A stretch of DNA of 64,000 bases from Zymoseptoria tritici IPO323 (GCF_000219625.1 NC_018200.1:372001-436000), one strand, 5' to 3'. Counted from the first letter of the stretch, positions 44,101-54,800 are shown. Notes: generated by a model not told the origin, from the sequence alone. Made by a program: numbers and translations.

Positions 44101-46138
44101 TGTTGGAATAAACGAGTGGATAAAGCGATACAAAGCTAAGTGATCTGTCTACCGAGGGGACTCGAGGCCCTTATATCCCCCTCGTGTGTATATAGATAGA
44201 ATAGCCCGTAATAGACTGCGTTATTAGCCCTGTTTCGTCCCTTTGTTTCGAGCTATATCTAGTAGGTCCTATATCTCCCGATATAGTCCCTTTATCTCCC
44301 GATATAGTCCTTCTATTTCTAATACTCCCCCTACTTCCTATACCTCTCGTAGGTTAGGAAGTCCTATTAGTAGAGTATTCGGGTATGTCCGGTTTAACTA
44401 ACGATGCCTTCGATCGATAGTTTGTCCGGGTATCGGCTTATTTCGTCGGTAGCTTATCGATTCCTATAATCGATAGCTTGTCTATATATCGACTCCTTCG
44501 GTCGATAGCGTATCGATTCCTTCGATCGATAGCTCGTTCGTATATCGACTCCTTCGGTCGATAGCGTATCGATTCCTTCGATCGATAGCTCGTTCGTATA
44601 TCGACTCCTTCGGTCGATAGCTTATCGATTCCTACGATCGATAGCTTGCTTGTATATCGACTCCTTCGGTCGATAGCCTATCGATTCCTACGATCGATAG
44701 CTTGCTCGTATATCGACTTCCTTCGGTCGATAGTATATCGATTCCTTCGATCGATATACGTTCCGGGTACTTAAAAGACGGCTTATATAAGTACTGTCTA
44801 GGCCTCCGCTTTAAGTACTTCGTTGCCGTTTAAACGAGTATTCTCGTTCGTCGAAACCGGCTCGTAATCCTTCGTTTCGAAATCCTTCGTTTCGATGTTT
44901 CCTTTCGATTCCTTTACTCCGACGCTCGTAGGGTCTCGGGTAAGTACGTCTTCGATCTCCGTAAGCCCGTACTCGGTCTCCTTAAGGCGTTGTACGATAT
45001 CGTCGAAGGATATCTTCGAAAGTCCGGCCGCCTTAAGAGCAAAGATCGTAGACCTATACTCTTCTCCTAGGCTTTTTAGGAGGATTATCTTCTTCGAGGT
45101 ATCGGTAGGCGCTTCTTCCGGGCAAAGTACCTTAACTCGGGTTTAGATTGTCGATAGTTTAGACGCCGTAGTATCGATAGACGTCGTAAACTTAAGTCCG
45201 TAGAATTCCGTAAGTAGAACTTATACTAGCTCTTCGCTAGTAGTCTCGCAGACTCCGCGTAGCTTATTAAAGCACTCTCGAGCTGTAGTAAGGCCGAGAG
45301 TGTGTACACGGTACTCGGGGCCCGCTGCGGTCTTTATAATAGCTCTTACTTTTGCGTCGTTTTGCTTCGAGTTTATAGCCTCGTTTCCGGTCGATTCTAA
45401 GGTCGATTCCGAGGGCGTAGTAGTCCGTATAGTCGATAGTAGACCTCTCGCCTCGAGTAGGTCGCTTAGTAAGTCGCTCCAGTCGAGCCAGTTGTCCGTA
45501 GATAGCCGAGGAATGCTAATAGACGTCTTATATTCCGTAACGAGGTCGTCTATTTCGAGTGCGTATAACTCTACGAGTATTTGTCGTATCGATACGATTT
45601 TTAATTTTTCGGATCCGTAAGGGCCGGTTCTATATTCCTCTAGCGTATCGCTATTATACGTCGGCGCGGCGTTGCGTAGTTGTATATCGAATCCGGCTTA
45701 TTATCGTAGGAGAGGAGAGAGATTCGGGAGCCGACGTTGTTCGGAAATCTGCCTGTTTCGGACTAGTAGATTTTACAACCGAAGTTGGACTGTAGTAATG
45801 TCTGCTTTCGGGCTAGTAGGCTTTCGAAATCCGGGGTAATGCTAAAGTGCGCTATATATATACTAAGATATATACGTTGTATATCTAGGCCGCTACTACT
45901 TCCGGGCTTATAACTATTAGAATAAACGAGTAGATAAAGCGATACAAAGCTAAGTAATCTGTCTACCGAGGGGACTCGAGGCCCTTATATCCCCCTCGTA
46001 TATATATAGATAGAATAGCCCGTAATAGACTACGTTATTAGCCCTATTTCGTCCCTTTGTTTCGAGCTATATCTAGTAGGTCCTATATCTCCCGATATAG
46101 TCCCTTTATCTCCCGATATAGTCCTTCTATTTCTAACA
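44101..46138 (-). mobile_element. Gag-only Copia-type LTR element (copy B)
   Basis: 2038 bp, same plan as copy A in reverse: 224-bp LTRs (44101-44324 and 45915-46138), primer site at 45902-45914, gag relic, palindromic minisatellite at 44435-44760, polypurine tract next to 44325, and a GTCGT target duplication. It is inserted in a beta-tubulin relic. It differs from copy A mainly by transitions, including TG/CA to TA changes in one LTR end (TATTAG for TGTTAG). Confidence 0.92.
44935..45553 (-). pseudogene. Gag relic of element B
   Basis: It aligns along its length with the gag of copy A. The start codon is ATA (45551-45553) where copy A has ATG. At least two glutamines of copy A (in LVQVLL and TIQTRV) are TAA here, all RIP-type. 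Conversely the codon that ends copy A's frame (TAA) is CGA here, so the ancestral gag was probably longer than 201 codons. Confidence 0.85.
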
Positions 46139-46271
46139 GTCGTTACCTTACTTACTCCGCTATCTACCGCGGAAAGGTGTCTATAAAGGAGGTCGAGGAC
46201 TAGATCCGCAACGTCTAGAACAAGACTACCGCCTACTTCGTTAAGTAGATCCCTAACAACGTCTAGACCGC
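46139..46271 (+). pseudogene. Beta-tubulin relic, RIP-mutated, part 1
   Basis: It reads YLTYSAIYRGKVSIKEVED, stop, IRNV, stop, NKTTAYFVK, stop, IPNNV, stop, TA. The stops fall exactly on conserved Gln (TAG from CAG) and Trp (TAG from TGG) codons of beta-tubulin. The frame continues at 60005 after Gypsy2 (LCSIPPYRLKM), with the ACCGC duplication between them. Confidence 0.9.
46267..46271. repeat. Target site duplication ACCGC, left
   Basis: ACCGC at 46267-46271 is repeated at 60005-60009, flanking the outer LTRs of Gypsy2. Confidence 0.9.
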
Positions 46272-46486
46272 TGTAAAAGGTGCAGTTAAGAATAGAGTAG
46301 CAGTATGAATCACTTCAGAACAGACTCGATTCGATACTCTCTCGGAAGGAGGAGATTCTACGTATCCTTATACTACAGGCGCAATCTAGCTCAAACGAGC
46401 TTAAAAGGCCCTAGTAGGGGTGCATATGCCGCTAAGGCAGGGGATTAGATGCCGATTGTCGGTATTCGGCGGAGGCAGATATAACA
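46272..46486 (-). repeat. 3' LTR of Gypsy2
   Basis: On the plus strand it reads TGTAAAAGGTGCAG to GCAGATATAACA. It is 215 bp, the same length as the 5' LTR, and differs from it by scattered transitions. Confidence 0.93.
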
Positions 46487-46502
46487 TAGCCCCCCTCCTT
46501 GC
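46487..46502 (-). promoter_or_regulatory. Polypurine tract of Gypsy2
   Basis: On the minus strand CAAGGAGGGGGGCTA abuts the 3' LTR, as expected for plus-strand priming. Confidence 0.8.
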
Positions 46503-46599
46503 GTAGAGCGTCGCGCTCTAAACGGTTTCTCCTCGAGTAAATTCTTTTTGGTGTTTGCCAAGTTTAATAGCCTAAGGCCTTAATTAGGGTCTACTGCGG

Positions 46600-46607
46600 C
46601 TTTAAAA
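46600..46607 (+). promoter_or_regulatory. TATA-like box of Gypsy2 antisense gene
   Basis: CTTTAAAA lies 63 bp before the first GTAAGT donor (46663). In Gypsy1 a TATATTAA lies 56 bp before its first donor. The similar spacing suggests an own promoter. Confidence 0.4.
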
Positions 46608-46856
46608 CCTAGGCTCGGATCCCTCGAGTTCTTCTCTTCTTTAACAACCTTATGCAGACTTAGTAAGTATAACTTAATCCTATCCGATAGCTAAACAGGT
46701 CTAAAAGTGCCCCCCTAAGGGGCATTTGTAGCCTATATAGTGCTAACGTAGCGTTTAGTTCCCTTCTAGCCCTATTTTCTACCAGACGACCTCGAATTTT
46801 ATCGAAAAACCGCTATTCTTACCAAACGACCCCATCCGCGACCGAACGAGCCTATT

Positions 46857-47721
46857 ATAACGCAACCCGCCTCTATCGCGACCTAACGCAAGCAATTCGC
46901 CGCTAACGGCATCTTTAAGGGCAATCCGTGCGTTAACTACCTTAACAAGCCCTTAAACAAGGCCGATTTGGCCTAGTTCTGCCTCTTTGCGCGCGAATCG
47001 CCGGATAAGTAGGCAACTAATAATAAGGACGAATATTACCTAAAGTGTCACAATTACTCCAACCGCGATTGTTTCTAGGTATGTATACATAGGGTCAAAA
47101 AGGGGGCTTTCGGGGGCTAATATAGTTAAAAGATGCCGGAACTAGTTAAAGGCGACATTACGAGGGCTAATAAGCTCCGTAGGGCCGCTATTGCCGCCGA
47201 TAGTACCGGAGCGATAGCTGCGGCGGCTTGTTCGGCCTATAAGGCGGTCTACGTACGTATTAAGGGGTATGCGTAGTTAGTTCGGGTCTGTTTAGCTCTG
47301 TTAACCCCCTTTTAGGCGCTTTAACTCCTTCACCGGTGTCAACGGCCTCTATCTGCACTAAGGCAAGGCCGAATTCGACCAGACGGGACCGCTTATACTT
47401 GGAAAGCGCGAGAAGTTGCTCGCTAAGGAGGCTGTAAAGCGAAAGAGGGAGCTTGTAAGTATTTGGGTCCCTTCTTGCCCAAAAGTGCCCTACTAACCCT
47501 AATAGGGTAAAGACGTGCCTAACACCCCCCGCAAGCGACTTATTCTAGCCTAAGGATCTACCGAGGACCGCCTAAGGCGTCGCGTTCGGGCCCTTTCGGC
47601 CGCTCTAGATACCGTCTACACCTGTGCGGGCGCTAAGAAGGGCTCGAAGGCCTCTGTTGTAGAGGGAGTGCTCCGTCCGACCGAGTACGACCTCTCTAGG
47701 GACCTTAAGCCTAAGGAATAA
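46857..47721 (+). pseudogene. Antisense four-exon gene of Gypsy2 (236 codons), unknown protein
   Basis: It lies opposite to gag-pol, between the chromodomain end and the 3' LTR. Coding exons are 46857-47078, 47133-47266, 47316-47454 and 47506-47721; introns are 54, 49 and 51 nt with GTATGT/GTATGC/GTAAGT donors, CTAAT/TTAAC/CTAAC branch-like sites and AG acceptors. Exon lengths keep one frame (phases 0, 2, 0) to TAA at 47719. A further intron (46663-46758) lies upstream. The start reads ATA (ATG by one RIP change), though the frame is open further left to 46770. Internal stops TAA, TAG, TAG, TAG (exon 1), TAA 47359, TAA 47551 are all one step from Gln. Shared with Gypsy1: KC...NRDCFQ at the end of exon 1 and NSFTGVNGLYLHQG in exon 3. 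Unknown function; the Cys pattern may bind zinc. Confidence 0.75.
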
Positions 47722-48114
47722 GCATATAAGCGCTTTTTTGTGTTTCTTTTATCTCTTTTAGCCTCTTTTGGGCTCGTTTTAGGACTAATGGGCGCGGTAA
47801 CGCCTAGGTTGTTTCTTTTTACTACGACTTGGCGACTTATAGATTAGATAGAATTAAAATAACTTTACTGTGCTTAATTGTCTCTCGTTGTGTGATAATG
47901 TCGTCCTTAGGGGCCCGTTTAGCCCCTAATTTCCCCCCCTAGGATTTTATTAGATTGAAATTCTTCTAAGGTAGAGAAAATTTTTAGGTAACTAGGAACC
48001 GGACTAAGGAGTTAGTGTGGTGTTAACTAGTGTCTTTTGGGCCTTAATAGTAACTAATAACGCGTTTGTATATCTATCGTGCTAGTCTACCGCCCTTAGT
48101 ACCTCCCGTGCTTC

Positions 48115-48340
48115 TATTAAATGCTCTTATTATAGTAGGGCTAATGTAAGTCGCAGGTTCCTAAGTGTTTTCAGACGCGGGCCAGCCCTTCTACGCGATC
48201 CTGTACATCTATCTGCCGTGTTGTTTCTTACGCTTTAGGATCTTGTCTACTACGTAAACGTCGGGTTCCTCTAATCGGATCTCCTTTAGGCTATTCTAGG
48301 CCCGTTCGGTAATTTTGGCAGGTTTTTCCTCCTCTAGTAG
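48115..48340 (-). pseudogene. Gypsy2 chromodomain, cut by Gypsy1
   Basis: The minus strand reads VYVVDKILKRKKQHGR, stop, YRIA, stop, KGWPASENT, stop, EP: the standard chromodomain pattern (YLVKWKGYP.ENTWEP) with TAG where Trp (TGG) is expected. Chromodomains steer chromovirus integrases to heterochromatin marks. Gypsy1 is inserted about 30 codons upstream of it, separating it from the integrase at 55146 and beyond. Confidence 0.85.
48336..48340. repeat. Target site duplication AGTAG, left
   Basis: AGTAG at 48336-48340 is repeated at 55141-55145, flanking Gypsy1. Confidence 0.92.
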
Positions 48341-48669
48341 TGTTAGAAGCACCTCGAGAGGGAATGTAGGCTTGCACCGAAAACAAATAGTTGTAGAATG
48401 TAACGAGTCGATTCGATAAGGAAGGGAATGGACAAGAGCGTCCCTCGAGGCTATGTACCCGCCCTTCGTGTTGCCAAATGCGTCTCTCCGCCTAGACCAG
48501 GCACCGGTCGCAGTCCAACGTCCGCTCGGGGGCCATCGTACGCCCGTAAGGTTCGTCCCTCTACAGGATGTCCCAGTCTAGGCCAGATGAGATAGCACCG
48601 GTAATCTGTGGTGCCAGGATAGTCCAGGTTGGGACAGGTAGAGGGCGTCATCGTAAGGGTGTCCTCACA
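48341..48669 (-). repeat. 3' LTR of Gypsy1
   Basis: 329 bp, plus-strand reading TGTTAGAAGCACC to GTGTCCTCACA. It is nearly identical to the 5' LTR at 54812-55140, differing by a handful of transitions. Confidence 0.95.
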
Positions 48670-48690
48670 TTGCCCCCCTCCCCTCTCTGC
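48670..48690 (-). promoter_or_regulatory. Polypurine tract of Gypsy1
   Basis: On the minus strand GAGAGGGGAGGGGGGCAA abuts the 3' LTR. Confidence 0.88.
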
Positions 48691-48777
48691 AACTAACCTC
48701 AGTTGCGGTGGAAAATTCACAAGCTATCAGCTGCCAGATGTCCCAATCTGGAAGGATTTGCGGGTCCGTGGCGTCGC

Positions 48778-48785
48778 TATATTAA
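48778..48785 (+). promoter_or_regulatory. TATA-like box of Gypsy1 antisense gene
   Basis: TATATTAA is followed by a pyrimidine-rich stretch (TTCTTCTTCC, then CTTTCTCTCTTTTTCACC), a typical fungal start region, and by a GTAAGT donor at 48834. Confidence 0.5.
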
Positions 48786-48905
48786 TTTAATTCTTCTTCC
48801 AAACTTTCTCTCTTTTTCACCAACTACCAAAAAGTAAGTAATCTAGGGTGGTACCAGTATGGTCCAGTTTGGGTCCAGCAAGGCTAACATTGGCGCAGAC
48901 ACACC

Positions 48906-49807
48906 ATATCTTCCGCCGCCGCGGCCCTCGTACGCAACGATTACGCCAAAAAGGTCCGCAACGGGGCTTTTAACCACAATCCGTACTTCAATTGCATCAA
49001 AGACGTCAAGCTAAACAAAGACTTAACCAAACTGTACCAGTTGGGGCCAGAGAAACCCATTAAGGGCATTACTACCAAATGCGCCGGCTGTCTGGACAAC
49101 AGAAATGCCGATTGCTTCCAGGTAGGATATTTCTGGACTATTCTGGAGTCTTCTAGGTCCAGGCTGACCCTAAATAGCTCCCTCCGGCCCGTAAGGGCGA
49201 GTGGGACACCATTAATGCCCAGATTCAAGCAGAGTACGCCAATCCGGTAGTAAACGCGGACAACAGGAAGAAGTTAAGGAGCAAGGTGCTCCTGTTTGCT
49301 AGTTCGATTAAGTTGTATATGCCGTTCTAGCTCATTTTGGACTAGTATGCTAACAGTTGGCGCCTTAGGGAGCTTGGAAACAGCGTTCGCGGCCCGGAGG
49401 GTCTCACTTTGCACCAGGGTACCCGCGAGTAGGACACGACGGGTCAAAAGGTTAAGAAGCGGGACAGGTCGGCCGCTGCTTACATAGAGAAGGCCGTAAG
49501 TGTACCGTTCTGGCGCATTTTGGGTCATGCTGACGTCAGGATGTAGGAGCAGGCTGCTGCCGGGACCCCGAGGGCCAAGAGAAGCCGCCTAATTAATCTA
49601 AAGGGCGCCATTACGGTCCAGTCGTTGACAGACAAGCTTAACAAGTACAAGACTGCCTTGCATCGTAACAGCAAGGCCCTAGAGAGGTTTAATTCGTACG
49701 CTAGGGGTACGGGAAAGACTAACAGGGAGGCGTTGAAGGCTTTGGTGAGCACTACGGCCGCTTAGGAGCATAGAGAGGACGCTTCGGACGAGGATAGCGA
49801 TAATTAA
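48906..49807 (+). pseudogene. Antisense four-exon gene of Gypsy1 (246 codons), unknown protein
   Basis: Coding exons 48906-49121, 49178-49314, 49369-49495 and 49547-49807 total 741 nt in one frame. Introns are 49122-49177 (56 nt, GTAGGA...CTGAC...AAATAG), 49315-49368 (54 nt, GTATAT...CTAAC...CTTAG) and 49496-49546 (51 nt, GTAAGT...CTGAC...TGTAG), phases 0, 2, 0. A 5' intron lies at 48834-48898 (CTAAC...GCGCAG). The start reads CACC-ATA-TCT, ATG by one RIP change. Only two nonsense codons occur (TAG 49430, TAG 49763), both from CAG. Exon 1 ends KCAGCLDNRNADCFQ; exon 3 has NSVRGPEGLTLHQG; exon 4 is Lys/Arg-rich and ends acidic (EDASDEDSDN). It is convergent with pol, with about 300 bp between. 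Not recognised; possible zinc-binding, perhaps nucleic-acid-binding (inference). Confidence 0.82.
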
Positions 49808-50104
49808 GCCGGTTTAGTCCAGTTGGCTCTAGCAGTGTGCAGGGTATAACAGATAACGCCATTACGCAGAGTGATGGGGCCCTTTCGAGTTATAATAGCG
49901 CAGAATAGCTTGACGTAGGCCAGAATAGTCCAGAATGGAAAGCCTTGACGCCCAAATGAAATCCCTAGAATTATTAAAAATGTTGAAGTCCAATGTCATA
50001 AAGCAAAAATGATTGAAAAATTGACCAAGGGGGTCAGCGTTTTTTCTGGAATTTACCGCGCGCAGTCGGTCCTTTCTGGCCTATTCTGCGCCGGTAGGCC
50101 CGCA

Positions 50105-53100
50105 TTGCTGCCGGGCTGATGTTAACTGCTGCTTCCCAGGAGTTCTCGGACCAGTCGTAGTCTTTCTACTTGATGAGGTACTCCCGATTGTTCAGTTCGT
50201 CTACACGTTCGGCCAGAATGGCCTCGACTTCGTATTCATTGTCCTCTCCTGCGTCGTATCGCATTATCCTGTCCTGTTTGCGACCAAACTGGTCCGGGAT
50301 AGATGGTTCTAGCAGAGAAACATAGAAGGTTGGGTAGATCTTCAGTAAGTCTAGTAGATCGAGCGTGTATGCGACGCGGTTAATGACCGCTTTTACCTTA
50401 TAAGGTCCAATATATTTGTGATCGAGCTTCGCCGAAGGTCTCAATAACCTAATGTTGCGTGTGTTAAGGTAGACTTCGTCTCCGACGTTAAAGGAGATGT
50501 CCTTCCTGTGCTCGTTCGCCCACTTAGCCATTTGCTTCTTTGTTTTGGCCAGTCTAACCCGCAGTTTCTTCTGGTTGGAAATAACGCGGTCCGTAAGTTG
50601 TGCGGCGAACGGGGCTTCTCGTCCATCCTAGCGTAGTCTAGGCCAGTGGCACCGCCGAGGGTCCCGTGTCGTGTACGCCTGGAATAGCGTAACCCCTGTT
50701 GCGGAGTGTACGCTGTCATTGTACGAGAATTCCGCGGTAGAAAGTAGGGAGGCCCAGTTGTCCTGTTCATAGTTGCAGTATGTGCGAAGATACTACTCCA
50801 GCGTCTGGTTTTGGCGCTCTATTTGCCCGTCTGTTTGAGGGTAGAACGCTGTGCTCAGTTTCCGGCGTATGCTAAGGCAGAAACAGAACGTGCTCTAGAA
50901 TTTTGAGGTTAGGATAGGCCCTCGATCCGACGTGATCGTAGCTGGTGCGCTATGGAGTCGTACGACTTCCCTTATAAACACCTCTGCGAGCTCTGCTGCG
51001 GTAATCGTCTTCTTGCATGGCGCATAATAGACCATTTTGGTACATCTGTCCACGATTACTAGGATTAAGTCGTAAGCCTGGCCCAGAAGCATACTAGGTA
51101 GCAGGTCCGTTATAAAGTCTAGCGTCACATCCTCCCATAGTGTGAGCGATAGTAGCTCTACGTGCAGCAATCCGTGAGGTTTGTGCCGCCGTGGCTTTGC
51201 CCTACTACACGCTTAACACGTTCGTGTGTAGTCCTTAACGTATTTCCTCATTTTGGGCCAGTAGAAACTCCTTTGTAGAAGTTCGAGCGTTCGAGAGAAG
51301 CCGAAGTGCCCTGCCATAGGGTCGTCGTGGCATTCCTAAAGCAGTTGGAGTCTTATGCTTCCTTCAGGTACGTAGGCTTTGCCGTCTATGTACGCGACTC
51401 CATCCTCGTTAGTCCATCGATCTGCCCAGAAAGCAGGTTCCGCTTGGTCCTTCTCCTCGTTAATCCTGTTAAAGGTCGGATCTTTCAAGAGGGCGCGTTT
51501 CAGGCGCGTTTTCAGGTCTAGGGCGTCCTTCACTACCCCTACGTACCTTACTAGTCTATTATGGTCCAGATGCGGTTAGAATGCCGTCTGGAGGAGCCGC
51601 AAGCTTGCAGACGACTCTTCGTCTGTAGCCTACCGTCCAGAGTGGTCCTTGTCCGTAAGGTCGGGCCTTCTGCTTAGTACGTCCGCCGCCCTATTAGCCT
51701 TGCCGGGTCTGTAAATAGTCCTGAAGTCGATCTGCGACAACCACTCGGCCTATCTAACCTGCCGCCTAGACAAGGTCTTAGTCGTCATAAGAGTTTGCAG
51801 GTTTGCATAATCCGTTAGTAGCTCGACCTGGTGTCGAGCCCCCTCCAGGTATTATCTAAAGTGCTTAAAGGAGTCCACGACTACTAACAGCTCAGCGTCT
51901 TCCGTAACGTAGTTCCGTTCTGCCGCGATCATCTTTCGTAAGAAGTATAATACAGGGAACCACTGCGTCTTGCCGTAGTCTTCGTATGGTTAGCTTAGGA
52001 TGCCCGAGATTGCCTCGCCTAAGGCGTCGGTTTCCACCCTACAGGGCAGTTCTGGGTTAAAATGGCGCAGGATAGGGGCTTCCGAGAACCTTTTCCGCAA
52101 TTCGTTAAAGGAAAGCACAGCTTGCTCGTCGAGCTCTAAGTATGCTCGTTCCTTCTTACGTTAGTTTACTGCCTTTTTCCCCTCCGTATAGCGGTTGAGT
52201 GCCGCAGCGAGGCGTAAGAAACCCTTAATAAAGCGCCTATAGTAGTTCGCGAAGCCGATAAAGACCCTAATGTCATGTATTAACTAGGGAAGTAGCCACT
52301 CCTGGACCGATCTGACCCGTTCTGGGTCGATCTCCAGCCCATCACGTGTAATAACGTACCCGAGGTAGTCGACGCGGTCCTTATGGAAATCGCACTTAGA
52401 CAGGTTAGCGTACAACTTGTGTTTCCGGAGGCGCTCCAGCACCTCCCGGACGTGGCCCTCGTGCTCCTTCACCGTTTTGGAGTATATAAGGATGTCGTCG
52501 AGGTAAACGACGCAGAACACGTCGATCAGCCCCACCAACGCGCTGTTGATGAAGTTTTGGAACACCGCGGGGGCATTGCAGAGCCCGAAGGGCATCACGG
52601 TGTATTCGAAATGGCCGTATCTGGTCCGGAAGGCTGTCTTCTACTCATCGCCTTCCCGGATACGGACACGGTGGTACGCGTGGCGGAGGTCTATCTTCGT
52701 AAAGTACCTAGCGCCGGCCAGCTAGTCTATTAACTCGGAAATCAAGGGAAGACCCCCCCTGTTCTTCACCGTGACCGCATTCAGGCCGCGGTAGTCGACA
52801 CAGAGGCGGAGTGTGTTGTCCTTTTTCCTCGCGAAGAGGATTAGCGCGCCCGCCGAGGATGTCGAGCGGCGAATGAAGCCGCTCTTTAGATGTTTAGGGA
52901 GCTACTTGCGCATCGCATCCATCTCTGCCTCCGACAGAGCGTACATAGGGCTGAATGGGACCCTTGCTCCCTTAACCAGGTCGATCCTGAGATCGTACGG
53001 TCCATACGGTGCCAACTCGCTAGCCAACTCCTCCGAAAAGACGTCGGAGAAGTCGGAGTACGCCGTTAGGACACCATTCTAGTCCAGTTCGAGTCCATCC

Positions 53101-53690
53101 TCGACCTCTTAGATCGACATAACGTAAAGAGCTACCTCGACTTTACCGAGACACTCCCGGTAGAACCTGTCCGGGGACACTACCGCTATCGCTTGACGCT
53201 TTTAAGGTTTCTGCCTCCAGAAGACCTTCTTCAGAGCGAAGTTAACACCCGGGTTGTACTTCTCGAGCTAGGGCATGCCGAGCACGACTTCGAAACCGTA
53301 GATACGTCCTACCTTGAACGTGTCCACGCACCCCTACGCCTTGCTAAAGGTGTCTACAGCCTTGTAGGAGTTTCTCGTTTCTCCAAAGACCTGCAGGCTC
53401 TAGCTATTCAGAGTTAGGTACTTTGTCTAGGTAGATAGCTCGGAAACCGTCCACCCTATTTCCTTTGCTAGCATAGAATCGCAGAAGTTGTCCTGGGCGC
53501 CGCTATCAATCAGGCCCCGGACCTTTCTAGACTCCCCTAGGCCGTTTAGCGTCAACTCGACGCTGATTAGGCGCCCTTGCTGGGCGCGGCGCTTTCCTAG
53601 CTCAGCCGAGCGCCGCTAATCCTCATTGTAGAGGACTTGGCCCACCCAAGCAACAGCGTCTACTTAGGGGGCGTCTCTTTCCCCGAATCC
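50105..53690 (-). pseudogene. Gypsy1 pol: protease, RT, RNase H, integrase, chromodomain
   Basis: In reading order on the minus strand: aspartic protease region near 53450-53550; RT with FGLCNAPAVFQNFINSALVG and VVYLDDILIYS (52284-52598); RNase H region about 51700-52100; zinc-binding and integrase core with TLDFITDLLPS and TSDRGPILTSKF (50895-51170); integrase C-terminus with KYIGPYKVKAVINRVAYTLD (50166-50531); and a chromodomain ending YLIK, stop (from Trp), KDYDWSENSWEAAV near 50110-50240. The polyprotein makes DNA from element RNA and inserts it. It is interrupted by RIP-type stops, so not functional. Confidence 0.88.
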
Positions 53691-54775
53691 TTCTATAGGT
53701 GCTAGTTAGTGCAGTCGCGGCGGATATGCCCGACCTGTTGGCATCCGTAGCACGTAGCCTTAGAGGGGGCCTTCGGGTTCTATTCGCCATCGCTGGTCCT
53801 TGCCTTCTTACCGTCTGGAGTAGCAGAGCCGTCGCTAGGGCGCTTCTTCGCCTACTTGGCGGACCTTTTAGTAGCCTGCCTCTTACGAGCCTCCTACTTA
53901 GAGCCCTCGTTGGCACGGTAGGCCTTTTTAGCCCTCTCCTCGGCGTCCACCAGGTTCAGTAGGGCGGTAGGGTAGTTCGAGAGGCGGTTGCGAAGGGTCT
54001 ACGGAAGGGCGCTATAGAACCTAAGGATCTTCTTGCTATCGTCCCTTTTATCGAGCTCCTTCTAGAGTGTCTTTAGCTCCTCGAGGAGTTCTTCCGGCGT
54101 GCGGTTACCTAGGGTAACCTTTTTCAGCTTCTCGTAGGCCTTCTCGCGCTGTTCGGTCTCTATGCCTATCGAGTTAAGCATAACCTCCTTTATTATAGAC
54201 CAGGTTGGCTCAGACTAGTCGTTAAGGCCGTCGACGTAGCGTTCCCAGTAGTCTTGCTAGAGCTTTCCCATGTAGTCGGCAGCAAAGTCGACCTTGCGGT
54301 CTTCGCGTTCGGCGAATCCTTCGTATCGTCTAAAGGCTCTTTCGAGGGCTCGGACCCAGTCGTCGTAGCTTGTACGCGACTTGCCCTCGAAGACTGGTAG
54401 CTCTTTTGACTTGGGGAGGTTATCCCTCGTTTTGGTATGCTAGTTAGGTTCGGAGAAGAGGTAGCGGAGGGTAGCCGTCCTTAGGTTCCCTTCTGGCGTA
54501 GGATAGTCTAGTTCGGCACGGAGTTCCTTAATCTTCTGCTAAAGGGTCAAGAACTCGAAGGTAGCGCGGGCGACTTCGTTGTCGTGCTCCCGGGTAGCCC
54601 TTTCTTCCGCGGTCTCTCCCGAGCCAGGCTGGTTGAGAAGGTTAACGTCCTACAGCTGACTAGCAGGCGTGGCCGATAGCTCCGTAGAGGAAGCGCTCGC
54701 CTGCTGTCGGGCGGAGGTGTCAGGAAGGGAATCGTCCTAACGACGGGTGACCTTTGGAGCTATGTCGGTGGTTTT
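53690..54775 (-). pseudogene. Gypsy1 gag with zinc knuckle
   Basis: It starts at an ATA (ATG by one RIP change) in GAC-ATA-GCTCCAAAGG near 54760, followed by TAG where the stub at 14846-14927 still has CAG. The core includes LPVFEGKSRTSYDDWVRALE and KAYEKLKKVTLGNRTPEELL, typical of Gypsy gag. Near the end it has CYGCQQVGHIRRDC (C-x2-C-x4-H-x4-C, about 53705-53750). Gag coats the element RNA. Confidence 0.85.
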
Positions 54776-54800
54776 CGGTACAGTTGTACGGTTGTTTTTG

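Noticed and set aside
45300..45795. Plus-strand open frames over element B
   Set aside because: They are antisense to the gag relic; RIP of the gag strand spares the other strand from stops. The same applies to 21548-22075 minus over copy A.
48690..49250. Minus-strand frame 48941-49228 as an extra pol product of Gypsy1
   Set aside because: It is antisense to exon 1 of the spliced plus-strand gene, which has consistent splice sites and a conserved counterpart in Gypsy2.
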